Below, one piece after another: positions 26,172 to 33,839 of a stretch of DNA of 64,000 bases. Numbering within the stretch: position 1 is the first letter of the stretch; the number at the start of each line of letters is the position of its first letter. A model generated the notes under the pieces. The model was given only the letters and a program-made list of their open reading frames with translations. It did no database searches and had not been told where the DNA came from. Both the position numbers and the translations under genes were made by a program. Origin of the DNA: Micromonospora costi (lineage in GTDB: Bacteria; Actinomycetota; Actinomycetes; Mycobacteriales; Micromonosporaceae); assembly GCF_003626655.1 (NCBI RefSeq), contig NZ_RBAN01000001.1, forward strand, positions 806,001 through 870,000, given 5' to 3'.

Positions 26172-26680
26172 GCTGACGGCCGTCCCGAACGGACGGCCAG
26201 CTCACCGGTACCCACGGTCAGCGCCGGTCGCGCAGAGCCGACCAGACCCGGCGTGATCCTCGTCCACACATCGCACGAGCAGGCATCGCTGATCGACCTT
26301 CCTCCGTACATCCCCGTTCGTCGCCGTCCCGCCGACCGCTCGAGGAGGGCTGCGACGTCACGACGGACGAACCGTCCCGACTCCGGCCCGGGCCCGGGGC
26401 GCCGAAGGACGGATCATCTCGATGTGAGGGGCGACGGTCGAGACCGTAGCAGTGCGTTCACCTGCGGGCTATCAGCCGGCCACGGAAAAGTCGCCACAGC
26501 CGGTGGTGATATTCCACATTTACAGGTTTTGGTCTGTCTTGCGGCAAATATTCCGGCTACCCGACTGACGCAGGACTGCCAGTTCGGCCGATGGAGTCCG
26601 ACCTCAGCGCCGATGTCCGGAGGGTCACTCGCCCCGGCACCGTCCCGCTCGCGGTGCGCGGGTTCTGGCACAGTGGCGGG
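26172..26680. other. Divergent control region, Stealth cassette versus AlkA gene
   Basis: About 500 bases without a gene. Next to the Stealth start is an 8-bp hairpin, GGCCGTCC (26178-26185) with GGACGGCC (26191-26198). The stretch 26490-26560 is the most AT-rich of the region and carries a candidate leftward promoter. The rest shows no repeat or credible gene to me. Confidence 0.7.
26519..26547 (-). promoter_or_regulatory. Candidate promoter of the Stealth cassette
   Basis: On the minus strand, TTGCCG (26547-26542) and TGTAAA (26524-26519) are spaced 17 bases, resembling a housekeeping promoter at 4 of 6 positions in each box. It would give a leader of about 340 bases before the ATG at 26171. 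The match is modest. Confidence 0.35.
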
Positions 26681-27598
26681 ATGACCGCGACCGAGCCGAC
26701 CGCACGTCGGGTGCTGCGCCCGGCGACCGGCTACCGCCTCGCGGGCTCGGTCCGCCCGCTCATCTTCAGCCCGTACGATCCGTGCGCCCGGATCGTGGCG
26801 GGCGCCTTCTGGTGGGCGACCCGCACCCCGCAGGGCCCGGCCACGCTGACCCTGCGGCCGTCGGCCGGTGACCTGCTGGCCGAGGGGTACGGCCCCGGCG
26901 CCGACTGGGTGGTGGAGCGCGCCGACGCGGTCGCCGGGCTCCGCGACGACCTCACCGGCTTCGCCGACCTCGCGGCGGCGCACCCGGTGGTCGCCCGGCT
27001 CGCCCGCGAGCACCGGGGGCTGCGGATGCCGGCCACCGGGCTGCTCTTCCCCCGGATCCTCCGGGCGGTCCTCGAGCAGAAGGTCACCGGCAAGGAGGCG
27101 TACCGGGCCTACTCGGCCACGGTCCGGCACTTCCGCGAGCCGGCGCCCGGGCCGGTGCCGCTGCTCCTCCCGCCGGAGCCCGCCGCGATCGCCGCCAGCC
27201 CGTACTGGGTCTTCCATCCGTTCGGAGTGGAGCAGCGCCGGGCCGACACGCTGCGCCGCGCCGCCGCCGTGGCGGACCGGCTGGAGCGGTGCGCGGACGC
27301 CGCCGAGGCGACCCGCCGGCTCACGGCGGTACCCGGCATCGGCGCGTGGACCGCCGCCGAGGTGGTCCGGGTGGCGTACGGCGACCCGGACGCGGTCAGC
27401 GTGGGCGACTACCACGTGCCCAACACCGTGGCGTGGGCCCTCGCGGGCGAGCCGCGCGGCGACGACGCCCGGATGCTGGCGCTGCTGGAACCGTTCCGCG
27501 GCCATCGTGGCCGGGTGTGCGTGCTGCTGGAGGCCGCCGGGATCCAGGCGCCGAGGTACGGGCCCCGGGCGCCCCTCCGTTCGTTCGCCCGCTACTGA
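26681..27598 (+). CDS. AlkA-type DNA-3-methyladenine glycosylase
   Basis: 305-residue HhH-GPD superfamily DNA glycosylase that should excise alkylated bases. The helix-hairpin-helix is LTAVPGIGAWTAAEVVRVAYG, followed by the catalytic Asp in VSVGDYHVPNT, where AlkA proteins have a similar Asp-bearing loop. An earlier conserved helix reads ILRAVLEQKVTGKEAYRAY. I start it at the ATG at 26681 because the preceding in-frame part is low complexity and the residues after this ATG (RRVLRPATGYRLAG) look like the family N-terminus. No Ada-type domain is fused. It is followed by a tandem repeat and the convergent DUF1990 gene. Confidence 0.88.
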   Translation: MTATEPTARRVLRPATGYRLAGSVRPLIFSPYDPCARIVAGAFWWATRTPQGPATLTLRPSAGDLLAEGYGPGADWVVERADAVAGLRDDLTGFADLAAAHPVVARLAREHRGLRMPATGLLFPRILRAVLEQKVTGKEAYRAYSATVRHFREPAPGPVPLLLPPEPAAIAASPYWVFHPFGVEQRRADTLRRAAAVADRLERCADAAEATRRLTAVPGIGAWTAAEVVRVAYGDPDAVSVGDYHVPNTVAWALAGEPRGDDARMLALLEPFRGHRGRVCVLLEAAGIQAPRYGPRAPLRSFARY

Positions 27599-27619
27599 CG
27601 CCGAATCGGCGACGGACAC

Positions 27620-27712
27620 GGCCGGCCCGCGCGCGGTCGCATCGCCCTGTCGGCCGGCCCGCGCGCGGTCGCATCGCGTCGTCGGCCGGCCCGCGCGGTC
27701 GCATCGCCCGTC
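27620..27712. repeat. Three-copy 32-bp tandem repeat
   Basis: Three head-to-tail units beginning GGCCGGCCCGCGCG at 27620, 27652 and 27684; the period is 32 bases and the third unit is two bases shorter. Each holds the block GGTCGCATCG. It lies between convergent genes (AlkA-type and DUF1990). There are no spacers, so this is not a CRISPR array. Confidence 0.9.
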
Positions 27713-27748
27713 GGCCCGGCCGGCGGCCCGCCGGTGCGGGGGGTCCGG

Positions 27749-28252
27749 TCAGCTCCGCGCGCAGAGCCGGCGCAGGGTCCGCCCGAGCCACCAGGCGTAC
27801 GCCTGCTGGAAACCCCGCCCGAACGGCCCGGCCAGCCGCATGAGCCACCCCGCCGGCCGGCTGAACGCGACGACCTCGAACCAGACGTGCCCGGCGTCGT
27901 CGTGGCTCACCACGAACGCCTCCTCGCCCCGCGCGGGATGCCCGGGCAGCGTGCCGTACCCGAAGCCGATCCGCCGCGCGTCGTCGGCGGCCCACACCAC
28001 CTCGCACGGCGCCCACAGCCGCAGCCGGCCGACGCCCAGCCCCGACGTCACCCGCACGCCCGGGGCGGCGCGGTCCGCGTCCGCCTCCATCCGGATCCCC
28101 GCGGCGCGGTGCAGCCGCCAGCCGAGCACCGCCGCGCCGGCGGACCGGTAGCACCCGTCGGGCAGGCGGACCCGGTGCCGTACGTGCCGCCAGCCGGCCG
28201 GCAGCTCGCCGGCGCGGGTGGCGCCGACGTGCGGGTAGGTCAGTGCGGGCAT
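27749..28252 (-). CDS. DUF1990 domain protein
   Basis: 167-residue protein of the DUF1990 family: TYPHVGATR at the N-terminus, WRHVRHRVRLPDGCYRSA, then RIGFGYGTLPGHPARGEEAF and VWFEVVAFSRPAGWLMRLAG. The fold resembles START/polyketide cyclase-like barrels and the function is unknown. The ATG at 28252 has GGAGG seven bases upstream. The open frame extends upstream to 28810, but that part is antisense to the ligase gene. The neighbouring small gene at 28303 has the same direction and may be co-transcribed. Confidence 0.88.
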   Translation of the reverse strand: MPALTYPHVGATRAGELPAGWRHVRHRVRLPDGCYRSAGAAVLGWRLHRAAGIRMEADADRAAPGVRVTSGLGVGRLRLWAPCEVVWAADDARRIGFGYGTLPGHPARGEEAFVVSHDDAGHVWFEVVAFSRPAGWLMRLAGPFGRGFQQAYAWWLGRTLRRLCARS

Positions 28253-28302
28253 CCGGGCACCTCCGCGGTCGTCTGCGGCCAGCGTACGGACGGCGGCCGG
28301 GC

Positions 28303-28515
28303 TCAGGCGGCCTCGCGGAGGTCGGCGAGGGTGAGCGTGGTGTGCCGGCGCAGCAGGTCCTCCAGCTCGCCGACCGAGCCGACCTCGCCGAGCACGTTCT
28401 TGCCGCCGCCGAACTCCCGGGGATAGCGGTGCGCCAGCCGGTAGCGGTAGCGGCCGCGGATCAGCTCGACGCTGACCCGGTAGCGCCCGCAGCAGGCGCA
28501 GATCCACTCCGACAC
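28303..28515 (-). CDS. Small Cys-pair protein of unknown function
   Basis: 70-residue protein from a GTG at 28515. The N-terminus ICACCGRYRVSVE has a CxCC group that could bind a metal, followed by a basic-aromatic stretch (RGRYRYRLAHRYPREFGGG) and a helix-rich acidic/Leu C-terminus (LEDLLRRHTTLTLADLREAA). I do not recognise a family. The composition is clean and protein-like, and it is well placed 50 bases upstream of DUF1990. Confidence 0.65.
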   Translation of the reverse strand: MSEWICACCGRYRVSVELIRGRYRYRLAHRYPREFGGGKNVLGEVGSVGELEDLLRRHTTLTLADLREAA

Positions 28516-28649
28516 CCCGCGAAAGTAGCTCTGACCTGCGGTTTTCCGATTCGCACGGTAGGGACGAGCGGGACGGCGGCGGACACGACGCCCGCAGGCC
28601 GGCGGTGATCTGCCTCACCGTGTCGGGGGCGTCTGGTTGACTGGTCGCC

Positions 28650-29765
28650 GTGGAGCTGCCGATCAATCCCCCGGTCGAGCCGATGCTGGCCAAGAGTGTC
28701 CCGCAGATTCCCACCGCGCCCGGGATGACGTACGAGCCGAAGTGGGACGGCTTCCGGTGCATCATCTTCCGCGACGGCGACGAGGTGGAGCTGGCCAGCC
28801 GGGGCGGCAAGATGATGACCCGCTACTTCCCCGAGGTCGTCGAGCAGGCCCGCAAGCAGCTGCCGGAGCGCTGCGCGGTCGACGGCGAGCTCATCGTGAT
28901 CCGGCGGGACGGGCCGGGCGGGCAGCCACGGCTCGACTTCGAGATGCTGGGCCAGCGCATCCACCCGGCCGCGTCCCGGGTGAAGCTGCTGGCCGAGACC
29001 ACGCCGGCCGACTTCGTGGCGTTCGACCTGCTGGCCATCGACGACGAGGCGCTGGTCGACCAGCCCTACCCGCAGCGCCGGGCCCGCCTCGAGGCCGCGC
29101 TGGCCGGGGTACGCCCGCCGGTGCACGTCACCCCGATCACCACCGATCCGGAGACGGCGCACCGCTGGTTCGACGTCTTCGAGGGCGCCGGCCTGGACGG
29201 GCTGATCGTCAAGCCGGCCGACCTGCCCTACGAGCCGGGCAAGCGGCTGATGTTCAAGGTCAAGCACGCCCGCACCGCCGACGTGGTGGTGGCCGGTTTC
29301 CGCTGGCACAAGTCCGGTCCGGTGGTCGGCTCCCTGCTGCTCGGCCTCTACGACGACGACGGCGTGCTGCACCACGTGGGCGTGAGCGCGTCGTTCAGCA
29401 TGGCGCGGCGGAAGGAGCTGCTCGACGAGCTGGCCCCCTACCGCGACACCGGCGGCGAGCACCCGTGGGTGCACGGCGACCACGAGCGCGGGCAGCGCAT
29501 CCCGGGCGGGGTCAGCCGGTGGACCGGCACGAAGAACCTGGAGTGGGAGCCGGTGCGCCCCGAGCTGGTGCTGGAGGTCGGCTACGACGCGATGGAGGGC
29601 GACCGGTTCCGGCACACCGCGCAGTTCGTGCGCTGGCGGCCCGACCGCGATCCCCGCTCCTGCCGCTACGACCAGCTGGACCGGCCCGTGCGCTTCGACG
29701 TCGACCAGGTGCTGCGCGGCGACCCGACGGCTACCGTCGAACCGGCCGCCGGCGGCCCGGCGTAG
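28650..29765 (+). CDS. ligC: ATP-dependent DNA ligase, LigC type
   Basis: 371-residue ATP-dependent ligase. The adenylated Lys is K31 in EPKWDGFR. Further nucleotidyltransferase motifs are SRGGKMMTRYFPE, VDGELIVI, FVAFDLLAI, EGLIVK-like GLDGLIVKPAD and MFKVKHARTADVVV, followed by an OB-fold with VGVSASFS and HTAQFVRWRPDR. Size and order match mycobacterial LigC, a backup end-joining or base-excision ligase. There is no polymerase or nuclease domain fused, but a PolDom protein lies 10 kb away at 39834-40862. The GTG at 28650 is the first good start. Confidence 0.93.
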   Translation: MELPINPPVEPMLAKSVPQIPTAPGMTYEPKWDGFRCIIFRDGDEVELASRGGKMMTRYFPEVVEQARKQLPERCAVDGELIVIRRDGPGGQPRLDFEMLGQRIHPAASRVKLLAETTPADFVAFDLLAIDDEALVDQPYPQRRARLEAALAGVRPPVHVTPITTDPETAHRWFDVFEGAGLDGLIVKPADLPYEPGKRLMFKVKHARTADVVVAGFRWHKSGPVVGSLLLGLYDDDGVLHHVGVSASFSMARRKELLDELAPYRDTGGEHPWVHGDHERGQRIPGGVSRWTGTKNLEWEPVRPELVLEVGYDAMEGDRFRHTAQFVRWRPDRDPRSCRYDQLDRPVRFDVDQVLRGDPTATVEPAAGGPA

Positions 29766-29798
29766 CCTGGCGGCGAGACGATCACGGAGGGCCCACTC

Positions 29799-31394
29799 GT
29801 GTCCCGCACCGCCGACCGGATCCGCCGGGTCCGCCGCACCCTCGCCGGTTTCGCCGTCGCCGCCCTGCTCACCGCCGGCTGCACGCTGCCGGCGTTCGCA
29901 CCGAGCACCGAGTCCGGCAGCGCGACCGACGGCCCGGCCGCCGCGGCGGGCACCACACCGACCTGGCGCCCCTGCCCGGAGGTGGCCGACGAGCTGGTCG
30001 GGCGCGGCGCGCCGGACATGCGCTACGAGTGCGCCCGGATCGCCGTGCCCCGCAACTGGGGCACCGGCACCGGCGCCACGACGGGCCCTGGCGCGGGGCA
30101 GACCTTCGAGATCTCCCTGCTGCGGGCCCGGTCGACGAAACAGCACGACCGGATCGGCTCGCTGGTGCTCAACCCGGGCGGCCCCGGCGGCTCCGGGGTG
30201 GACACGGCCGTCTACCTCTCGTTCGGGCCGACGTTCGGCGGGCTGCCCGCCTCGGTGACCGAGCGGTTCGACATCGTCGGCTTCGACCCGCGCGGCGTCG
30301 CCCGGTCCAGCCCCGTGAAGTGCATCCCCGACGCCGACCTGGACGCCAGCTTCGGCTACGACCCCGACCCGCGCAGCCAGGAGTCGTTCGACGGCTTCGT
30401 GGCGCTGAACCGGCGCGTCGGGCAGGGCTGCGGCGAAAAGTACGGCGACCAGCTGGCCCTCTACGGCACCGAGCAGGCCGCCCGGGACATGGACGCGGTC
30501 CGCGCCGCGGTCGGCGACGAGAAGTTGACCTACCTCGGCTACTCGTACGGCACGCTGCTCGGCGCCACGTACGCCCAGCTCTACCCGCAGCGGGTGCGGG
30601 CGCTCGTGCTCGACGGCGCTGTCGACCCGAAGCAGGGCCTGGTGGCCGGCTCGGAGAGCCAGGCCAAGGGCTTCGAGCGCGCCTTCGGCAACTTCACCCG
30701 CTGGTGTGCGGCGAACGCGGGGCGCTGCCCGATCGCGCCCGACGCGCGGGCCGCCGTGATGTCGGCGATCGACAAGGCACGGGTCTCACCGGCACGCGGA
30801 TCGGACGGACGGGAGGCGACCGCCGGCTGGGTGTTCTACGCGATCATCTCCTCGCTCTACACGGAGACCGGCTGGCAGGAGCTGGCCCGCGCGATCGACC
30901 GGCTGGAGGGCGGCGACCCGACGGAGGTGTTCCGGCTCGCGGACGCGTACGCCGGCCGGGGCGACGACGGCCGCTACTCCAACCTGTTCGACGCCAACCT
31001 CGCGGTCAACTGCGCCGACGAGGACGAGAAGCCGAGCCTCGCGCGGATCCGCCAGTTGCAGTCCGAGTGGCGGCAGAAATACCCGCTGTTCGGGCCGGCG
31101 CTGGCCGTGGGCATGCTCGCCTGCGTCGAGTGGCCCGGCGGGCGCGACCCGTACCCGACGGGGGCGGCCGTCGGCGCGCCGCCGATCGTGGTGGTGGGCA
31201 CCACCGGCGACCCGGCCACCCCGTACGAGCAGACGGGCGCGCTCGCGTCGATGCTCGGCGTCGGCCGGGTGCTCACCTGGGAGGGCGAGGGCCACACCGC
31301 CTACCCGCAGACCGCGTGCATCACCGACGCGGTCGACGCGTACGTGGTCGACCTGACGGTTCCCCGCGAGGGCCTGCGCTGCCCCGCCCGCTGA
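29799..31394 (+). CDS. Secreted alpha/beta-hydrolase, tripeptidyl-aminopeptidase type
   Basis: 531-residue lipoprotein hydrolase. The signal peptide ends in LLTAGC. The alpha/beta-hydrolase core has the oxyanion segment NPGGPGGSG, the nucleophile in GYSYGTLLG, the Asp in GTTGDPATPYEQ and the His in GEGHTAYPQTACI, the last within a TAP-like C-terminal domain. Enzymes of this type (SlpD/SlpE, Tap) remove tripeptides from protein N-termini outside the cell. The GTG at 29799 has GGAGGG upstream. Cys residues in the C-terminal part (MLACVEW, QTACITD) are typical of the family. Confidence 0.93.
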   Translation: MSRTADRIRRVRRTLAGFAVAALLTAGCTLPAFAPSTESGSATDGPAAAAGTTPTWRPCPEVADELVGRGAPDMRYECARIAVPRNWGTGTGATTGPGAGQTFEISLLRARSTKQHDRIGSLVLNPGGPGGSGVDTAVYLSFGPTFGGLPASVTERFDIVGFDPRGVARSSPVKCIPDADLDASFGYDPDPRSQESFDGFVALNRRVGQGCGEKYGDQLALYGTEQAARDMDAVRAAVGDEKLTYLGYSYGTLLGATYAQLYPQRVRALVLDGAVDPKQGLVAGSESQAKGFERAFGNFTRWCAANAGRCPIAPDARAAVMSAIDKARVSPARGSDGREATAGWVFYAIISSLYTETGWQELARAIDRLEGGDPTEVFRLADAYAGRGDDGRYSNLFDANLAVNCADEDEKPSLARIRQLQSEWRQKYPLFGPALAVGMLACVEWPGGRDPYPTGAAVGAPPIVVVGTTGDPATPYEQTGALASMLGVGRVLTWEGEGHTAYPQTACITDAVDAYVVDLTVPREGLRCPAR

Positions 31395-31452
31395 CCGGGC
31401 GCGTCCACACGGTCCCGCCCATCGGCGGCGGTCGGTGTGCCAGGCTCACCGC

Positions 31453-31905
31453 ATGGCTGACGTGATCTTCCGGGAGGCGGTCCGGGCGGACCTGCCCGCC
31501 ATCCTCACCCTGCTGGCCGACGACGTCCTGGGCAGGTCGCGGGACGTGACCACGGTCGACGAGGCGTACGAGAAGGCGTTCGCGGACGTGACCACCGACC
31601 CGCGCAACCACCTGATCGTGGCCGACGAGGGCGGGGACGTCGTGGGCTGCCTCCAGATCACGTACATCCCGGGGCTGGGCCGGCACGGCGCCGAACGGTC
31701 GCTGATCGAGGCGGTGCGGATCCGCTCCGACCGGCGCGGCCAGGGGCTGGGCCGGCAGCTGATGACGTGGGCGATCGACCAGGCCCGGCAGCGGGGCTGC
31801 GCGCTGGTGCAGCTCACCACCGACAAGTCCCGCCAGGACGCACACCGCTTCTACCGCAACCTCGGCTTCGTAGCCAGCCACGAAGGAATGAAGCTCCCCC
31901 TCTAG
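31453..31905 (+). CDS. GNAT-family N-acetyltransferase
   Basis: 150-residue single-domain GNAT. The acetyl-CoA pyrophosphate loop is RRGQGLGRQLM, the preceding strand is ERSLIEAVRIRSD and the C-terminal helix is DAHRFYRNLGFVASHEGMKL. It should acetylate a small amine or antibiotic; the substrate is unknown. The ATG at 31453 is chosen because residues from MADVIFREA match the usual N-terminal strand. A strong hairpin element follows 16 bases after the stop. Confidence 0.9.
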   Translation: MADVIFREAVRADLPAILTLLADDVLGRSRDVTTVDEAYEKAFADVTTDPRNHLIVADEGGDVVGCLQITYIPGLGRHGAERSLIEAVRIRSDRRGQGLGRQLMTWAIDQARQRGCALVQLTTDKSRQDAHRFYRNLGFVASHEGMKLPL

Positions 31906-31920
31906 TCCCCGCCCTTGACC

Positions 31921-31999
31921 CCGTCGATCATGCAGTTGTGGTGCCCCGCAAAAGCCGTTAACCGGCACAAAGAGCCAACCACAACTGCATGATCGACGG
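31921..31999. repeat. Intergenic GATC hairpin element, copy 4
   Basis: Perfect 22-bp arms, 31921-31942 and 31978-31999, containing GATCATGCAGTTGTGG and its complement, around a 35-base loop that itself holds a short GCCG/CGGC hairpin. It lies between the convergent GNAT and ABC transporter genes, and is a likely two-way terminator. Confidence 0.88.
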
Positions 32000-32042
32000 G
32001 CGGGAGGGGCGGGCGCGGCCAAGGACGGTGGGTGGGGCCTGG

Positions 32043-32846
32043 TCAGGGGGTTAGCAGGCGGCCGTCGCGGAGCGTCAGGGCCCGGTCGGCCAGCTCGATC
32101 AGGTTGAGGTCGTGGGTGGCGACCAGGATGGTGGTGCCGCGCGCCTGCACCACCGCCCGGAGCAGGTCCATGATCGAGCGGCCGGTCTCCGAGTCGAGCT
32201 GGCCGGTCGGCTCGTCGGCGATCAGCAGGTCGGGGTCGTTGGCGAGGGCACGGGCCACCGCCACCCGCTGCTGCTGCCCGCCGGAGAGCTCGTACGGCCG
32301 CTGTGCCGCGTGCCCACCGAGCCCGACCAGTTCGAGCAGCATGGCGACCCGCTCCTCCCGCTCGGCGGGCGGCACCTTCGCCAGCCGCAGCGGCACGCCG
32401 ACGTTCTCGGCGGCGGAGAGGATCGGCACCAGACCGAACGTCTGGAAGATGAAGCCGACGGTGCCGCGCCGCAGCCGGAGCAGTTCCTTCTCCCCCGCGG
32501 CCGTCACATCGTGCCCGGCCACCATCACGCGGCCGCTGTCCGGACGGTCCAGGCCACCGATCAGGTTGAGCAGCGTGGTCTTGCCGGCACCGGACCGGCC
32601 TCGGACGGCGAGCAGCTCACCCCGCACCGCGGTGAACGACACGTCGCGGACCGCGTGCACGGCGTGCTCGCCACGGCCGAAGGTCCGGCTGACTCCCTCG
32701 ACCCGGACCACCTCTTCAACCGACCGCGTGCCGGTCGTGCCGACCGAACCACCAGCCGTCGTGCCGACCAGACCACCAGCCGCCGTGCCGTCCCGGCCAC
32801 CCGCCGAGCCGTCGACCTGACCGACCGTCCCGCCCCACCCGTTCAT
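32043..32846 (-). CDS. ABC transporter ATPase, LolD/MacB type
   Basis: 267-residue ATPase. After a Gly/Thr-rich N-terminal tail of about 45 residues with near-repeats (GGLVGTTAGGSVGTT) comes the nucleotide-binding domain: Walker A GRSGAGKTT, Q-loop IFQTFGLVPILS, signature LSGGQQQR, Walker B LLIADEPTGQLD and switch VATHD. This type powers FtsX-like permeases in lipoprotein, peptide or antibiotic export. Its ATG overlaps the stop of the other ATPase by four bases. It is the last gene of the operon. Confidence 0.92.
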   Translation of the reverse strand: MNGWGGTVGQVDGSAGGRDGTAAGGLVGTTAGGSVGTTGTRSVEEVVRVEGVSRTFGRGEHAVHAVRDVSFTAVRGELLAVRGRSGAGKTTLLNLIGGLDRPDSGRVMVAGHDVTAAGEKELLRLRRGTVGFIFQTFGLVPILSAAENVGVPLRLAKVPPAEREERVAMLLELVGLGGHAAQRPYELSGGQQQRVAVARALANDPDLLIADEPTGQLDSETGRSIMDLLRAVVQARGTTILVATHDLNLIELADRALTLRDGRLLTP

Positions 32847-33838
32847 GCCTCTGCCTTCCCCTCGCCACGGGACTGCTCGCCCGGCCGCACCTCCACGTGG
32901 TCCGGCTCCAGGTTGAGCCGGACCCGGTCCCGCAACTCCAGCGCCTCCACGAACGCGGCCGGCAGCTGCATCCGGCCGGTCCGGTCGAGCACCGCGTACT
33001 CCTCGCTCACCAGCTCGGTGCTGCCGTCCGCGCCGATGCGGGCGGTCCGGCGTACCTCCGAGGCGGTCCGGCCGTCGCGGATCGCGACGGTCCGACGGAC
33101 CTGGGTGGCGACCGCCTGGTCGTGGGTCACGACGACGACGGTGACGCCCAGCTCGGCGTTGATGGTGCGCAGCGCAGCGAAGACGTCCGCGCCGGTGGCC
33201 TCGTCCAGCTCGCCGGTCGGCTCGTCGGCGAAGAGCACCTCCGGGTCGTTCGCCACCGCCACAGCCACCGCGCAGCGCTGCTGCTCGCCGCCGCTGAGCT
33301 GGCCGGGCCGCCGATCCGCGCAGTAGCCGACGCCGACCATCTCCAGCAGCTCCCGGGCCCGCTCACGTCGCGCCCGGCCACCACGCCGGCCGGCCAGCTG
33401 CATCGGCAGCTCCACGTTCTCCAACGCGGTCAGGTACGGCATCAGGTTGCGTCCGGTCTGCTGCCAGACGAAGCCGACCGTCTTGCGCCGGTAGCTCAGC
33501 CGCCGCTTCACGGAGAGGTTGAGCAGGTCGTATCCGGCGACCCGGGCGATACCGGCGGTCGGGGTGTCCAGCCCGGAGAGGATGTTGAGCAGGGTGGACT
33601 TGCCGGACCCGGAGGCACCGACGATCGCCACCAGCTCACCCCGGTCGATGACCAGGTCGAGCCCCTGGAGGGCGACCACCTCCACTCCCTCGGTCTTGAA
33701 GATGCGGACCAGCCCGTCGCAGACGATGTGTCCACGCAGCCGGTCCCGGCCGCCGGCCCGCTCGGCCGCGCGCTGCGCGGCCCGCTTCTGAAGGTCGGCC
33801 AGGTCCGGCACGACCGGTGTCGCCGCGGTAGCGGTCAT
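32843..33838 (-). CDS. ABC transporter ATPase with AbrB-like C-terminal domain
   Basis: 331-residue ATPase. Walker A GASGSGKS is at 74-81, signature LSGGEQQR from 181, Walker B VLFADEPTGELD from 201, switch THD at 238-240. After the ATPase core, residues about 283-318 (VLDRTGRMQLPAAFVEALEL, then RDRVRLNLEPDHVEV) look like the SpoVT/AbrB swapped-hairpin fold, normally a DNA-binding or dimerisation domain; here it may dimerise the ATPase or act in regulation. The ATG at 33838 follows GGAG; one base separates it from the permease stop. It partners the permeases at 33840 and 36530. Confidence 0.9.
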   Translation of the reverse strand: MTATAATPVVPDLADLQKRAAQRAAERAGGRDRLRGHIVCDGLVRIFKTEGVEVVALQGLDLVIDRGELVAIVGASGSGKSTLLNILSGLDTPTAGIARVAGYDLLNLSVKRRLSYRRKTVGFVWQQTGRNLMPYLTALENVELPMQLAGRRGGRARRERARELLEMVGVGYCADRRPGQLSGGEQQRCAVAVAVANDPEVLFADEPTGELDEATGADVFAALRTINAELGVTVVVVTHDQAVATQVRRTVAIRDGRTASEVRRTARIGADGSTELVSEEYAVLDRTGRMQLPAAFVEALELRDRVRLNLEPDHVEVRPGEQSRGEGKAEA

Positions 33839-33839
33839 C

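Noticed and set aside
27620..27712. CRISPR-like array
   Set aside because: The 32-base units abut with no spacers, and no cas genes are present.
28461..30146. Large minus-strand frame opposite the ligase gene
   Set aside because: Translation is Val/Gly/Arg/His-rich antisense shadow; the plus strand codes a complete ligase with all motifs.
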